A stretch of 64,000 nucleotides of DNA from Colletes latitarsis (GCF_051014445.1 NC_135136.1:21656001-21720000), one strand, 5' to 3'; positions 26,114-40,300 are shown, counted from the stretch's first letter. The notes: generated from the sequence alone by a model not told the origin. Translations and numbers: made by a program.

Positions 26114-27881
26114 TCGAAATCAGGTTTAGTGGAATGTTGCAGTGTGGTACCACATTACTGCGTGATCCAAAGCAGAAAAAACCCTCGATTAGGGCAACAT
26201 ATATGTTAAAACTGCAAAAGTATGACACTGATGAGGGCAAATCCCAGACCTATCCCAGACCTAACTTGCGTTATCCTCTAAAATATTGATCGAAACCAGG
26301 TTTAATTGACTGTTTCAGTGTGGTACCACATTACTACGTGATCCAATCCAGAAATAGCCCAGGATCTAGCCATGAAGTGTCAGAAATATGCGAAAGTATG
26401 AGCCTGATGATGGCAAATCCTAGACCTTACCCAGGCCTAACATGCGTTATCCTCTAAAATATTTATCAAGACCAGGTTTAATTGAATGTTTCAGTGTGGT
26501 ACCACATTACTACGTGATCCAAACCAGAAAAAACCCAGGATCCGTTCAACAAGTATGTGAAGAATGCGAAAGTATGAGTCTGATGAGTGATAATCCCAGG
26601 CCTAACCTAGACCTAACATGCGTTATCCGCAAAAATATTGAGCGAAACCAGGTTTAATCGACTGTTTCAGTATGGTACCACATTACTACGTGATCCAAAC
26701 CAGAAGAAAACCCAGGATCTGTTTAACAAGTATGTGAAGTATGCGTAAGTATGAGTCTGATGAGGGCAAATACCAGGCCTAACCTAGACATAACATGTGT
26801 TATCCTCTAAAATATTGATCGAAATCAGGTTTAGTGGAATGTTGCAGTGTGGTACCACATTACTACGTGATCCAAACCAGAAAAAACCCTCGATCAGGTC
26901 AACATGTATGTTAAAACTGCGAAAGTGTGACCCTGATGAGGGCAAATCCCTGGCCTAACCTAGACCTAACATGCGTTATCCTCTAAAATATTGATCGAAA
27001 CCACGTTGAATGGACTGTTTCCGAGTGGTACCACATTAGTACGTGATCCAAACCAGAAAAAGCCTGGGATCTGCTCAACAAGTATGTGAAAAACGCAAAA
27101 ATATGACCCTGATGAGGGAAAATCCCAGACCTAACTTGCGTTATCCTATAAAATATTGATCGAAACAAGGTTTAATCGACTGTTTCAGTGTGGTACCACA
27201 TTACTACGTGATCCAAAGCAGAAAAAACCCTCGCTCATGTCAACATGTATGTTAAAACTGCGAAACTATGACCTTGATGAGGGCAAATCCCTGGCCTAAC
27301 CTAGACCTAACATGCGCTATCCTCTAAAATATTGACCGAAACCAGGTTTAATGGACTGTTTCAGTGTGGTACCACATTAGATCGTGATCCAAACCAGAAA
27401 AAGCCTGGGATCTGCTCAACAAGTATGTGAAAAACGCAAAAATATGACCCTGATGAGGGAAAATCCCAGACCTACACTAGACCTAACATGTGTTATCCTC
27501 TAAAATATTTATCAAGACCAGGTTTAATTGACTGTTTCAGTGTGGTACCACATTATTACGTGATCCAAAGCAGAAAAAACCCTCGCTCATGTCAACATGT
27601 ATGTTAAAACTGCGGAACTATGACCTTGATGAGGGCAAATCCCTGGCCTAACCTAGACCTAACATGCGCTATCCTCTAAAATATTGACCGAAACCAGGTT
27701 TAATGGGCTGTTTCAGTGTGGTACCACATTAGATCGTGATCCAAACCAGAAAAAGCCTGGGATCTGCTCAACAAGTATGTGAAAAACGCAAAAATATGAC
27801 CCTGATGAGGGAAAATCCCAGACCTAACTTGCGTTATCCTATAAAATATTGATCGAAACAAGGTTTAATCGACTGTTTCAG
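25457..27881. repeat. Higher-order block F, copy 1 (2.4 kb, offset 4381)
   Basis: This block recurs at 29838-32262. It contains the 705-bp four-monomer unit twice (corresponding points 25737 and 26442), then CCCTCGATCAGG, AGCCTGGGATCTGC and CCCTCGCTCATG monomers. The AGCCTGGG class carries GAAAATCCCAGACCTAACTTGCG (with only one CCAGACC) and is 165 bp long by GGTACC spacing (27027 to 27192). The block overlaps the end of block E copy 2, so the amplification events are nested. Confidence 0.88.
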
Positions 27882-28580
27882 TGTGGTACCACATTACTAC
27901 GTGATCCAAACAAGAAAAAACCCAGGATCTGTTCAACAAGTATGTGAAAAACGCGAAAGTCTGAGCCTGATGAGGTCAAATCCCAGAACTTACCCAGACA
28001 TAACTTGCGTTATCCTCTAAAATAATTATCAAGACCAGGGTTAATTGACTGTCTCAGTGTGGTACCACTTTACTACGTGATCTAATGCAGAAAAAAACCC
28101 AGGATCTGTTCATCAAGTATGTGAAGAATGCGAAAGTATGAGTCTGATGTGGGCAAATCCCAGGCCTAACCTAGACCTAACTTGCATTATCCTCTAAAAT
28201 ATTGATCGAAACGAGGTTTAATTGACTGTCTCAGTGTGGTACCACATTACTACGTGATCCAAACCAGAAAAAACCCAGGATCCGTTCAACAAGTATGTGA
28301 AGAATGCGAAAGTATGAGACTGATGAGTGAAAATCCCAGGCCTAACCTAGTCTTAACGTGTGTTATCCTCTAAAATATTGATCGAAATCAGGATTAATCG
28401 ACTGTTTCAGTGTGGTACCACATTACTACGTGATCCAAACCAGAAAAGCCCAGGATCTGTTCAACAAGTATGTGAAAAATGCGAAAATATGACCCTGATG
28501 AGGGCAAATCCCAGGGCTAACCTACCCCTAACATGCGTTATCCTCTAAAATATTGATCGAACCCAGGTATAATGGACTGT
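27882..28580. repeat. Monomers between block F and block G
   Basis: About four diverse monomers lie here. One has TCTAATGCAGAAAAAAACCC and another begins with GTCTTAACGTGTGTTATCC near 28352. None is part of the large copied runs flanking it. No other element is visible. Confidence 0.7.
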
Positions 28581-28867
28581 TTCAGAGTGGGACCACATTA
28601 GTACGTGATCCAAACCAGAAAAAGCCAGGGATCTGTTCAACAAGTATGAGAATTATGCGAAAGTATGACCCGGATGAGGGCAAATCCCAGGGCTAACCTA
28701 CCCCTAACATGCGTTATCCTCTAAAATATTGATCGAACCCAGGTATAATGGACTGTTTCAGAGTGGGACCACATTAGTACGTGATCCAAACCAGAAAAAG
28801 CCAGGGATCTGTTCAACAAGTATGAGAATTATGCGAAAGTATGACCCGGATGAGGGCAAATCCCAGA
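28516..28867. repeat. Adjacent near-identical monomer pair lacking the KpnI palindrome
   Basis: Two consecutive 176-bp monomers carry GGCTAACCTACCCCTAAC, CGAACCCAGGTATAATGG and AGAGTGGGACCACATTAG. In them GTGGTACCAC has become GTGGGACCAC. The same pair recurs near 35.0-35.3 kb and 37.98-38.3 kb, and a single copy near 32.4 kb, which shows that this variant spreads as a unit. Confidence 0.8.
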
Positions 28868-29903
28868 CCTATCCCAGACCTAACTTGCGTTATCCTCTAA
28901 AATATTGATCGAAACCAGGTTTAATTGACTGTTTTAGTGTGGTACCACTTTACTACGTGATCCAAAGGAGAAAAAACCCTCGATCATGTCAACATGTATG
29001 TTAAAACTGCGAAAGTATGTCCCTGATCAGGGCAAATCCCAGGCCTAACCGAGACCTAACATGCGTTATCCTCAAAAATATTTATCAAGACCAGGTTTAA
29101 TTGGCTATTTTAGTGTGGTACCACTTTACTACCTGATGCAAAGCAGAAAAAACCCTCGATTAGGTCAACATGTATGTTAAAACTGCGAAAGAATGACACT
29201 GATGAGGGCAAATCCCAGGCCTAACCTAGACCTAACATGCGTTATCCTCTAAAATATTGATCGAAACCAGGTTTAATCGACTGTTTTAGTGTGGCACCAC
29301 TTTACTACGTGATCCGATCCAGAAATAGCCCAGGATCTAGCCATGAAGTATTAGAAATATGCGAAAGTATGAGCCTGATGATGGCAAATCCTAGACCTTA
29401 CCCAGACCTAATATGCGTTACCCTCTAAAATATTTATCAAGACCAGGTTTAATTGAATGTTTCAGTGTGGTACCACATTACTACGTGATCCAAACCAGAA
29501 AAAACCCAGGATCCGTTCAACAAGTATGTGAAGAATGCGAAAGTATGAGACTGATGAGTGAAAATCCCAGGCCTAACCTAGACCTAGCATGCGTTATCCT
29601 CAAAAATATTGATCGAAACCAGGTTTAATCGACTGTTTCAGTGTGGTACCACATTACTACGTGATCCAAACCAGAAAAGAACCCAGGATCTGTTTAACAA
29701 GTATGTGAAGTATGCGTAAGTATGAGTCTGATGAGGGCAAATCCCAGGCCTAACCTAGTCATAACATGCGTTATCTTCTAAAATATTGATCGAAACCAGG
29801 TTTAGTGGACTGTTGCAGTGTGGTACCACATTACTGCGTGATCCAAAGCAGAAAAAACCCTCGATTAGGGCAACATATATGTTAAAACTGCAAAAGTATG
29901 AGC
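28581..29903. repeat. Copied block G, copy 1 (1.3 kb, offset 3677)
   Basis: This block recurs at 32258-33580. Both contain the AGCCAGGGATCTG monomer, a CCCTCGATCATG monomer with TGTCCCTGATCAGG, and the ATCCGTTCAAC monomer with ATGAGACTGATGAG. Private differences include CAACAAGTATG against CAACTAGTATG near 29523/33200. Confidence 0.82.
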
Positions 29904-32262
29904 CTGATGAGGGCAAATCCCAGACCTATCCCAGACCTAACTTGCGTTATCCTCTAAAATATTGATCGAAACCATGTTCAATTGACTGTTTCAGTGTGGT
30001 ACCTCATTACTACGTGATCCAATCCAGAAATAGCCCAGGATCTAGCCATGAAGTGTCAGAAATATGCGAAAGTATAAGCCTGATGTTGGCAAATCCTAGA
30101 CCTTACCCAGGCCTAACATGCGTTATCCTCTAAAATATTTATCAAGACCAGGTTTAATTGAATGTTTCAGTGTGGTACCACATTACTACGTGATCCAAAC
30201 CAGAAAAAACCCAGGATCCGTTCAACAAGTATGTGAAGAATGCGAAAGTATGAGTCTGATGAGTGATAATCCCAGGCCTAACCTAGACCTAACATGCGTT
30301 ATCCTCAAAAATATTGAGCGAAACCAGGTTTAATCGACTGTTTCAGTATGGTACCACATTACTACGTGATCCGAACCAGAAGAAAACCCAGGATCTGTTT
30401 AACATGTATGTGAAGTATGCGTAAGTATGAGTCTGATGAGGGCAAATACCAGACCTAACCTAGACATAACATGGGTTATCCTCTAAAATATTGATCGAAA
30501 TCAGGTTTAGTGGAATGTTGCAGTGTGGTACCACATTACTGCGTGATCCAAAGCAGAAAAAACCCTCGATTAGGGCAACATATATGTTAAAACTGCAAAA
30601 GTATGAGACTGATGAGGGCAAATCCCAGACCTATCCCAGACCTAACTTGCGTTATCCTCTAAAATATTGATCGAAACCAGGTTTAATTGACTGTTTCAGT
30701 GTGGTACCACATTACTACGTGATCCAATCCAGAAATAGCCCAGGATCTAGCCATGAAGTGTCAGAAATATGCGAAAGTATGAGCCTGATGATGGCAAATC
30801 CTAGACCTTACCCAGGCCTAACATGCGTTATCCTCTAAAATATTTATCAAGACCAGGTTTAATTGAATGTTTCAGTGTGGTACCACATTACTACGTGATC
30901 CAAACCAGAAAAAACCCAGGATCCGTTCAACAAGTATGTGAAGAATGCGAAAGTATGAGTCTGATGAGTGATAATCCCAGGCCTAACCTAGACCTAACAT
31001 GCGTTATCCGCAAAAATATTGAGCGAAACCAGGTTTAATCGACTGTTTCAGTATGGTACCACATTACTACGTGATCCAAACCAGAAGAAAACCCAGGTTC
31101 TGTTTAACAAGTATGTGAAGTATGCGTAAGTATGAGTCTGATGAGGGCAAATACCAGGCCTAACCTAGACATAACATGTGTTATCCTCTAAAATATTGAT
31201 CGAAATCAGGTTTAGTGGAATGTTGCAGTGTGGTACCACATTACTACGTGATCCAAACCAGAAAAAACCCTCGATCAGGTCAACATGTATGTTAAAACTG
31301 CGAAAGTGTGACCCTGATGAGGGCAAATCCCTGGCCTAACCTAGACCTAACATGCGTTATCCTCTAAAATATTGATCGAAACCACGTTGAATGGACTGTT
31401 TCCGAGTGGTACCACATTAGTACGTGATCCAAACCAGAAAAAGCCTGGGATCTGCTCAACAAGTATGTGAAAAACGCAAAAATATGACCCTGATGAGGGA
31501 AAATCCCAGACCTAACTTGCGTTATCCTATAAAATATTGATCGAAACAAGGTTTAATCGACTGTTTCAGTGTGGTACCACATTACTACGTGATCCAAAGC
31601 AGAAAAAACCCTCGCTCATGTCAACATGTATGTTAAAACTGCGAAACTATGACCTTGATGAGGGCAAATCCCTGGCCTAACCTAGACCTAACATGCGCTA
31701 TCCTCTAAAATATTGACCGAAACCAGGTTTAATGGACTGTTTCAGTGTGGTACCACATTAGATCGTGATCCAAACCAGAAAAAGCCTGGGATCTGCTCAA
31801 CAAGTATGTGAAAAACGCAAAAATATGACCCTGATGAGGGAAAATCCCAGACCTACACTAGACCTAACATGTGTTATCCTCTAAAATATTTATCAAGACC
31901 AGGTTTAATTGACTGTTTCAGTGTGGTACCACATTATTACGTGATCCAAAGCAGAAAAAACCCTCGCTCATGTCAACATGTATGTTAAAACTGCGGAACT
32001 ATGACCTTGATGAGGGCAAATCCCTGGCCTAACCTAGACCTAACATGCGCTATCCTCTAAAATATTGACCGAAACCAGGTTTAATGGGCTGTTTCAGTGT
32101 GGTACCACATTAGATCGTGATCCAAACCAGAAAAAGCCTGGGATCTGCTCAACAAGTATGTGAAAAACGCAAAAATATGACCCTGATGAGGGAAAATCCC
32201 AGACCTAACTTGCGTTATCCTATAAAATATTGATCGAAACAAGGTTTAATCGACTGTTTCAG
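29838..32262. repeat. Higher-order block F, copy 2
   Basis: This is the counterpart of 25457-27881, again with the 705-bp unit twice (30118 and 30823). It ends at GACTGTTTCAG, where copy 1 goes on TGTGGTACC and this copy AGTGGGACC. At exactly that point block G copy 2 begins, so this is a recombination junction that can be read directly. Confidence 0.88.
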
Positions 32263-33580
32263 AGTGGGACCACATTAGTACGTGATCCAAACCAGAAAAA
32301 GCCAGGGATCTGTTCAACAAGTATGAGAATTATGCGAAAGTATGACCCGGATGAGGGCAAATCCCAGGGCTAACCTACCCCTAACATGCGTTATCCTCTA
32401 AAATATTGATCGAACCCAGGTATAATGGACTGTTTCAGAGTGGGACCACATTAGTACGTGATCCAAACCAGAAAAAGCCAGGGATCTGTTCAACAAGTAT
32501 GAGAATTATGCGAAAGTATGACCCGGATGAGGGCAAATCCCAGACCTATCCCAGACCTAACTTGCGTTATCCTCTAAAATATTGATCGAAACCAGGTTTA
32601 ATTGACTGTTTTAGTGTGGTACCACTTTACTACGTGATCCAAAGGAGAAAAAACCCTCGATCATGTCAACATGTATGTTAAAACTGCGAAAGTATGTCCC
32701 TGATCAGGGCAAATCCCAGGCCTAACCGAGACCTAACATGCGTTATCCTCAAAAATATTTATCAAGACCAGGTTTAATTGGCTATTTTAGTGTGGTACCA
32801 CTTTACTACCTGATGCAAAGCAGAAAAAACCCTCGATTAGGTCAACATGTATGTTAAAACTGCGAAAGAATGACACTGATGAGGGCAAATCCCAGGCCTA
32901 ACCTAGACCTAACATGCGTTATCCTCTAAAATATTGATCGAAACCAGGTTTAATCGACTGTTTTAGTGTGGCACCACTTTACTACGTGATCCGATCCAGA
33001 AATAGCCCAGGATCTAGCCATGAAGTATTAGAAATATGCGAAAGTATGAACCTGATGATGGCAAATCCTAGACCTTACCCAGACCTAATATGCGTTACCC
33101 TCTAAAATATTTATCAAGACCAGGTTTAATTGAATGTTTCAGTGTGGTACCACATTACTACGTGATCCAAACCAGAAAAAACCCAGGATCCGTTCAACTA
33201 GTATGTGAAGAATGCGAAAGTATGAGACTGATGAGTGAAAATCCCAGGCCTAACCTAGACCTAGCATGCGTTATCCTCAAAAATATTGATCGAAACCAGG
33301 TTTAATCGACTGTTTCAGTGTGGTACCACATTACTACGTGATCCAAACCAGAAAAGAACCCAGGATCTGTTTAACAAGTATGTGAAGTATGCGTAAGTAT
33401 GAGTCTGATGAGGGCAAATCCCAGGCCTAACCTAGTCATAACATGCGTTATCTTCTAAAATATTGATCGAAACCAGGTTTAGTGGACTGTTGCAGTGTGG
33501 TACCACATTACTGCGTGATCCAAAGCAGAAAAAACCCTCGATTAGGGCAACATATATGTTAAAACTGCAAAAGTATGACA
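32258..33580. repeat. Copied block G, copy 2
   Basis: This is the counterpart of 28581-29903. Beyond 33580 the sequence jumps to match 30610 onward (offset 2972 instead of 3677). The difference of 705 bp is exactly one four-monomer unit, so this copy lost, or the other gained, one unit. Confidence 0.82.
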
Positions 33581-34567
33581 CTGATGAGGGCAAATCCCAG
33601 ACCTATCCCAGACCTAACTTGCGTTATCCTCTAAAATATTGATCGAAACCAGGTTTAATTGACTGTTTCAGTGTGGTACCACATTACTACGTGATCCAAT
33701 CCAGAAATAGCCCAGGATCTAGCCATGAAGTGTCAGAAATATGCGAAAGTATGAGCCTGATGATGGCAAATCCTAGACCTTACCCAGGCCTAACATGCGT
33801 TATCCTCTAAAATATTTATCAAGACCAGGTTTAATTGAATGTTTCAGTGTGGTACCACATTACTACGTGATCCAAACCAGAAAAAACCCAGGATCCGTTC
33901 AACAAGTATGTGAAGAATGCGAAAGTATGAGTCTGATGAGTGATAATCCCAGGCCTAACCTAGACCTAACATGCGTTATCCGCAAAAATATTGAGCGAAA
34001 CCAGGTTTAATCGACTGTTTCAGTATGGTACCACATTACTACGTGATCCAAACCAGAAGAAAACCCAGGATCTGTTTAACAAGTATGTGAAGTATGCGTA
34101 AGTATGAGTCTGATGAGGGCAAATACCAGGCCTAACCTAGACATAACATGTGTTATCCTCTAAAATATTGATCGAAATCAGGTTTAGTGGAATGTTGCAG
34201 TGTGGTACCACATTACTACGTGATCCAAACCAGAAAAAACCCTCGATCAGGTCATCATGTATGTTAAAACTGCGAAAGTGTGACCCTGATGAGGGCAAAT
34301 CCCTGGCCTAACCTAGACCTAACATGCGTTATCCTCTAAAATATTGATCGAAACCACGTTGAATGGACTGTTTCCGAGTGGTACCACATTAGTACGTGAT
34401 CCAAACCAGAAAAAGCCTGGGATCTGCTCAACAAGTATGTGAAAAACGCAAAAATATGACCCTGATGAGGGAAAATCCCAGACCTAACTTGCGTTATCCT
34501 ATAAAATATTGATCGAAACAAGGTTTAATCGACTGTTTCAGTGTGGTACCACATTACTACGTGATCC
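33581..34567. repeat. Copied run matching 30609-31595 (offset 2972)
   Basis: It continues block G copy 2 after the loss of one 705-bp unit. It matches one four-monomer unit and the following CCCTCGATCAGG and AGCCTGGG monomers, with a single visible change GTCAACATG to GTCATCATG near 34252. After about 34567 it switches to AGCCTGGG where the other copy has CCCTCGCTC. Confidence 0.8.
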
Positions 34568-37377
34568 AAACCAGAAAAAGCCTGGGATCTGCTCAACAAG
34601 TATGTGAAAAACGCGAAAATATGATCCTAATGAGGGCAAATCCCAGGCCTGTCGCAGACCTAACTTGCGTTATCCTATAAAATATTGATCGAAACCAGGT
34701 TTAATTGACTGTTTCAGGGTGGTACCACTTTACTACGTGATCCAAAGCAGAAAAAACCATCGATCAGGTCAACATGTATTTGAAAACTGCGAAAGTATGA
34801 CCCTGATGAGGGCAAATCCCAGACCTACACTAGACCTAACATGTGTTATCCTCTAAAATAATCATCGAAACGGGGTTTAATTGACTGTCTCAGTGTGGTA
34901 CCACATTACTACGTGATCGAAACAAGAAAAAACCCAGGATCTGTTCAAGATGTATGAGAAATATGCGAAAGTATGAGCCTGATGAGGGCAAATCCCAGGG
35001 CTAACCTACCCCTAACATGCGTTATCCTCTAAAATATTGATCGAACCCAGGTATAATGGACTGTTTCAGAGTGGGACCACATTAGTACGTGATCCAAACC
35101 AGAAAAAGCCAGGGATCTGTTCAACAAGTATGAGAATTATGCGAAAGTATGACCCGGATGAGGGCAAATCCCAGGGCTAACCTACCCCTAACATGCGTTA
35201 TCCTCTAAAATATTGATCGAACCCAGGTATAATGGACTGTTTCAGAGTGGGACCACATTAGTACGTGATCCAAACCAGAAAAAGCCAGGGATCTGTTCAA
35301 CAAGTATGAGAATTATGCGAAAGTATGACCCGGATGAGGGCAAATCCCAGGCCTAACCTAGACCTAACATGCGTTATCCTCTAAAATATTGATCGAAACC
35401 AGGTTTAATCGACTGTTTTAGTGTGGCACCACTTTACTACGTGATCCGATCCAGAAATAGCCCAGGATCTAGCCATGAAGTATTAGAAATATGCGAAAGT
35501 ATGAGCCTGATGATGGCAAATCCTAGACCTTACCCAGACCTAATATGCGTTACCCTCTAAAATATTTATCAAGACCAGGTTTAATTGAATGTTTCAGTGT
35601 GGTACCACATTACTACGTGATCCAAACCAGAAAAAAACCCAGGATCTGTTTAACAAGTATGTGAAGTATGCGTAAGTATGAGTCTGATGAGGGCAAATCC
35701 CAGGCCTAACCTAGACATAACATGCGTTATCTTCTAAAATATTGATCGAAACCAGGTTTAGTGGACTGTTGCAGTGTGGTACCACATTACTGCGTGATCC
35801 AAACCAGAAAAAACCCAGGATCTGTTCAACAAGTATGTGAAAAAAGCGAAAGTATGAGTCTGATGAGGGCAAATCCCAGACCTATCCCAGACATAACTTG
35901 CGATATCCTCTAAAATATTGATCGAAACCAGGTTCAATTGACAGTTTTAGTGTGGTACCACTTTACTACGTGACCCAAAGGAGAAAAAACCCTCGATCAT
36001 GTCAACATGTATGTTAAAACTGCGAAAGTATGTCCCTGATGATGGCAAATCCCAGACCTATCCCAGACCTAACATGCGTTATCCTCTAATATATTTATCA
36101 AGACCAGGTTTAATTGATTGTATCTGTGTGGTACCACATTACAACGTGATGCAAACCAGAAAAAACCCAGGATCCGTTCAACAAGTATGTGAAGAATGCG
36201 AAAGTATGAGTCTGATGGGGGCAAATCCCAGGCCTAACCTAGACATAACATGCGTTATACTCTAAAATATTGATCGAAACCAGGTTTAATCGGCTGTTTC
36301 AGTGTGGTACCACACTACTACGTGATCCAAACCAGAAAAAAACCCAGGATCTGTTCAACAAGTATGTGAAAAATGCGAAAGTATGAGTCTGATGGGGGCA
36401 AATCCCAGACCTATTCCAGACCTAACATGCGTTATCCTCTAAAATATTGATCGAAACCAGGTTTTATTGACTGTTTCAGTGTGGTACTACATTATTACGT
36501 GATCCAAAGCAGAAAAACCCTCGCTCATGTCAACATGTATGTTAAAACTGCGAAACTATGACCTTGATGAGGGCAAATCCCTGGCCTAACCTAGATCTAA
36601 CATGCGCTATCCTCTAAAATATTGACGGAAACCAGGTTTAATGGACTGTTTCAGTGTGGTACCACATTAGATCGTGATCCAAACCAGAAAAAGCCCAGGT
36701 TCTGGCCATCAAGTATGAGAAATATGCGAAAGTACGAGCCTCATGAGAGCAAATCCCGGACCTAACCCAGACCTAACATGAATTATTCTCTAAAATATTG
36801 ATCGAAACCAGGTTTAATTGACTGTTTCAGTGTGGTACCACTTTACTACGTGATCCAAAGCAAAAAAAACCATCGATCAGGTCAACATGTATTTGAAAAC
36901 TGCGAAAGTATGACCCTGATGGGGGCAAATCCCAGACCTAACCTAGACCTAACATGTGTTATCCTCTAAAATAATCATCGAAACCGGGTTTAATTGACTG
37001 TCTCAGTGTGGTACCACATTACTACGTGATCGAAACAAGAAAAAACCCAGGATCTGTTCAAGATGTATGAGAAATATGCGAAAGTATGAGCCTGATGAGG
37101 GCAAATCCTAGACCTAACCCAGACCTAACATGCGTTATCCTCTAAAATATTTATCAAGACCAGGTTTAATTGACTGTTTCAGTGTGGTACCACATTATTA
37201 CGTGATCCAAAGCAGAAAAACCCTCGCTCATGTCAACATGTATGTTAAAACTGCGAAACTATGACCTTGATGAGGGCAAATCCCTGGCCTAACCTAAATC
37301 TAACATGCGCTATCCTCTAAAATATTGACGGAAACCAGGTTTAATGGACTGTTTCAGTGTGGTACCACATTAGATCG
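34397..37377. repeat. Higher-order block H, copy 1 (period 2981)
   Basis: This is the first unit of a tandem duplication with period 2981, which equals 17 x 176 minus 11, as expected if one of the 17 monomers is the 165-bp variant. Homology to the second copy continues past the unit end to about 37558. Lines compared across the block were indistinguishable. Marker features are AATAATCATCGAAACGGGG near 34857 and GTATCTGTGTGGTACC near 36120. Confidence 0.9.
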
Positions 37378-40300
37378 TGATCCAAACCAGAAAAAGCCTG
37401 GGATCTGCTCAACAAGTATGTGAAAAACGCAAAAATATGACCCTGATGAGGGAAAATCCCAGACCTAACTTGCGTTATCCTCTAAAATATTGATCGAAAC
37501 AAGGTTTAATCGACTGTTTCAGTGTGGTACCACATTACTACGTGATCCAAACCAGAAAAAGCCTGGGATCTGCTCAACAAGTATGTGAAAAACGCGAAAA
37601 TATGATCCTAATGAGGGCAAATCCCAGGCCTGTCGCAGACCTAACTTGCGTTATCCTATAAAATATTGATCGAAACCAGGTTTAATTGACTGTTTCAGGG
37701 TGGTACCACTTTACTACGTGATCCAAAGCAGAAAAAACCATCGATCAGGTCAACATGTATTTGAAAACTGCGAAAGTATGACCCTGATGAGGGCAAATCC
37801 CAGACCTACACTAGACCTAACATGTGTTATCCTCTAAAATAATCATCGAAACGGGGTTTAATTGACTGTCTCAGTGTGGTACCACATTACTACGTGATCG
37901 AAACAAGAAAAAACCCAGGATCTGTTCAAGATGTATGAGAAATATGCGAAAGTATGAGCCTGATGAGGGCAAATCCCAGGGCTAACCTACCCCTAACATG
38001 CGTTATCCTCTAAAATATTGATCGAACCCAGGTATAATGGACTGTTTCAGAGTGGGACCACATTAGTACGTGATCCAAACCAGAAAAAGCCAGGGATCTG
38101 TTCAACAAGTATGAGAATTATGCGAAAGTATGACCCGGATGAGGGCAAATCCCAGGGCTAACCTACCCCTAACATGCGTTATCCTCTAAAATATTGATCG
38201 AACCCAGGTATAATGGACTGTTTCAGAGTGGGACCACATTAGTACGTGATCCAAACCAGAAAAAGCCAGGGATCTGTTCAACAAGTATGAGAATTATGCG
38301 AAAGTATGACCCGGATGAGGGCAAATCCCAGGCCTAACCTAGACCTAACATGCGTTATCCTCTAAAATATTGATCGAAACCAGGTTTAATCGACTGTTTT
38401 AGTGTGGCACCACTTTACTACGTGATCCGATCCAGAAATAGCCCAGGATCTAGCCATGAAGTATTAGAAATATGCGAAAGTATGAGCCTGATGATGGCAA
38501 ATCCTAGACCTTACCCAGACCTAATATGCGTTACCCTCTAAAATATTTATCAAGACCAGGTTTAATTGAATGTTTCAGTGTGGTACCACATTACTACGTG
38601 ATCCAAACCAGAAAAAAACCCAGGATCTGTTTAACAAGTATGTGAAGTATGCGTAAGTATGAGTCTGATGAGGGCAAATCCCAGGCCTAACCTAGACATA
38701 ACATGCGTTATCTTCTAAAATATTGATCGAAACCAGGTTTAGTGGACTGTTGCAGTGTGGTACCACATTACTGCGTGATCCAAACCAGAAAAAACCCAGG
38801 ATCTGTTCAACAAGTATGTGAAAAAAGCGAAAGTATGAGTCTGATGAGGGCAAATCCCAGACCTATCCCAGACATAACTTGCGATATCCTCTAAAATATT
38901 GATCGAAACCAGGTTCAATTGACAGTTTTAGTGTGGTACCACTTTACTACGTGACCCAAAGGAGAAAAAACCCTCGATCATGTCAACATGTATGTTAAAA
39001 CTGCGAAAGTATGTCCCTGATGATGGCAAATCCCAGACCTATCCCAGACCTAACATGCGTTATCCTCTAATATATTTATCAAGACCAGGTTTAATTGATT
39101 GTATCTGTGTGGTACCACATTACAACGTGATGCAAACCAGAAAAAACCCAGGATCCGTTCAACAAGTATGTGAAGAATGCGAAAGTATGAGTCTGATGGG
39201 GGCAAATCCCAGGCCTAACCTAGACATAACATGCGTTATACTCTAAAATATTGATCGAAACCAGGTTTAATCGGCTGTTTCAGTGTGGTACCACACTACT
39301 ACGTGATCCAAACCAGAAAAAAACCCAGGATCTGTTCAACAAGTATGTGAAAAATGCGAAAGTATGAGTCTGATGGGGGCAAATCCCAGACCTATTCCAG
39401 ACCTAACATGCGTTATCCTCTAAAATATTGATCGAAACCAGGTTTTATTGACTGTTTCAGTGTGGTACTACATTATTACGTGATCCAAAGCAGAAAAACC
39501 CTCGCTCATGTCAACATGTATGTTAAAACTGCGAAACTATGACCTTGATGAGGGCAAATCCCTGGCCTAACCTAGATCTAACATGCGCTATCCTCTAAAA
39601 TATTGACGGAAACCAGGTTTAATGGACTGTTTCAGTGTGGTACCACATTAGATCGTGATCCAAACCAGAAAAAGCCCAGGTTCTGGCCATCAAGTATGAG
39701 AAATATGCGAAAGTACGAGCCTCATGAGAGCAAATCCCGGACCTAACCCAGACCTAACATGAATTATTCTCTAAAATATTGATCGAAACCAGGTTTAATT
39801 GACTGTTTCAGTGTGGTACCACTTTACTACGTGATCCAAAGCAAAAAAAACCATCGATCAGGTCAACATGTATTTGAAAACTGCGAAAGTATGACCCTGA
39901 TGGGGGCAAATCCCAGACCTAACCTAGACCTAACATGTGTTATCCTCTAAAATAATCATCGAAACCGGGTTTAATTGACTGTCTCAGTGTGGTACCACAT
40001 TACTACGTGATCGAAACAAGAAAAAACCCAGGATCTGTTCAAGATGTATGAGAAATATGCGAAAGTATGAGCCTGATGAGGGCAAATCCTAGACCTAACC
40101 CAGACCTAACATGCGTTATCCTCTAAAATATTTATCAAGACCAGGTTTAATTGACTGTTTCAGTGTGGTACCACATTATTACGTGATCCAAAGCAGAAAA
40201 ACCCTCGCTCATGTCAACATGTATGTTAAAACTGCGAAACTATGACCTTGATGAGGGCAAATCCCTGGCCTAACCTAAATCTAACATGCGCTATCCTCTA

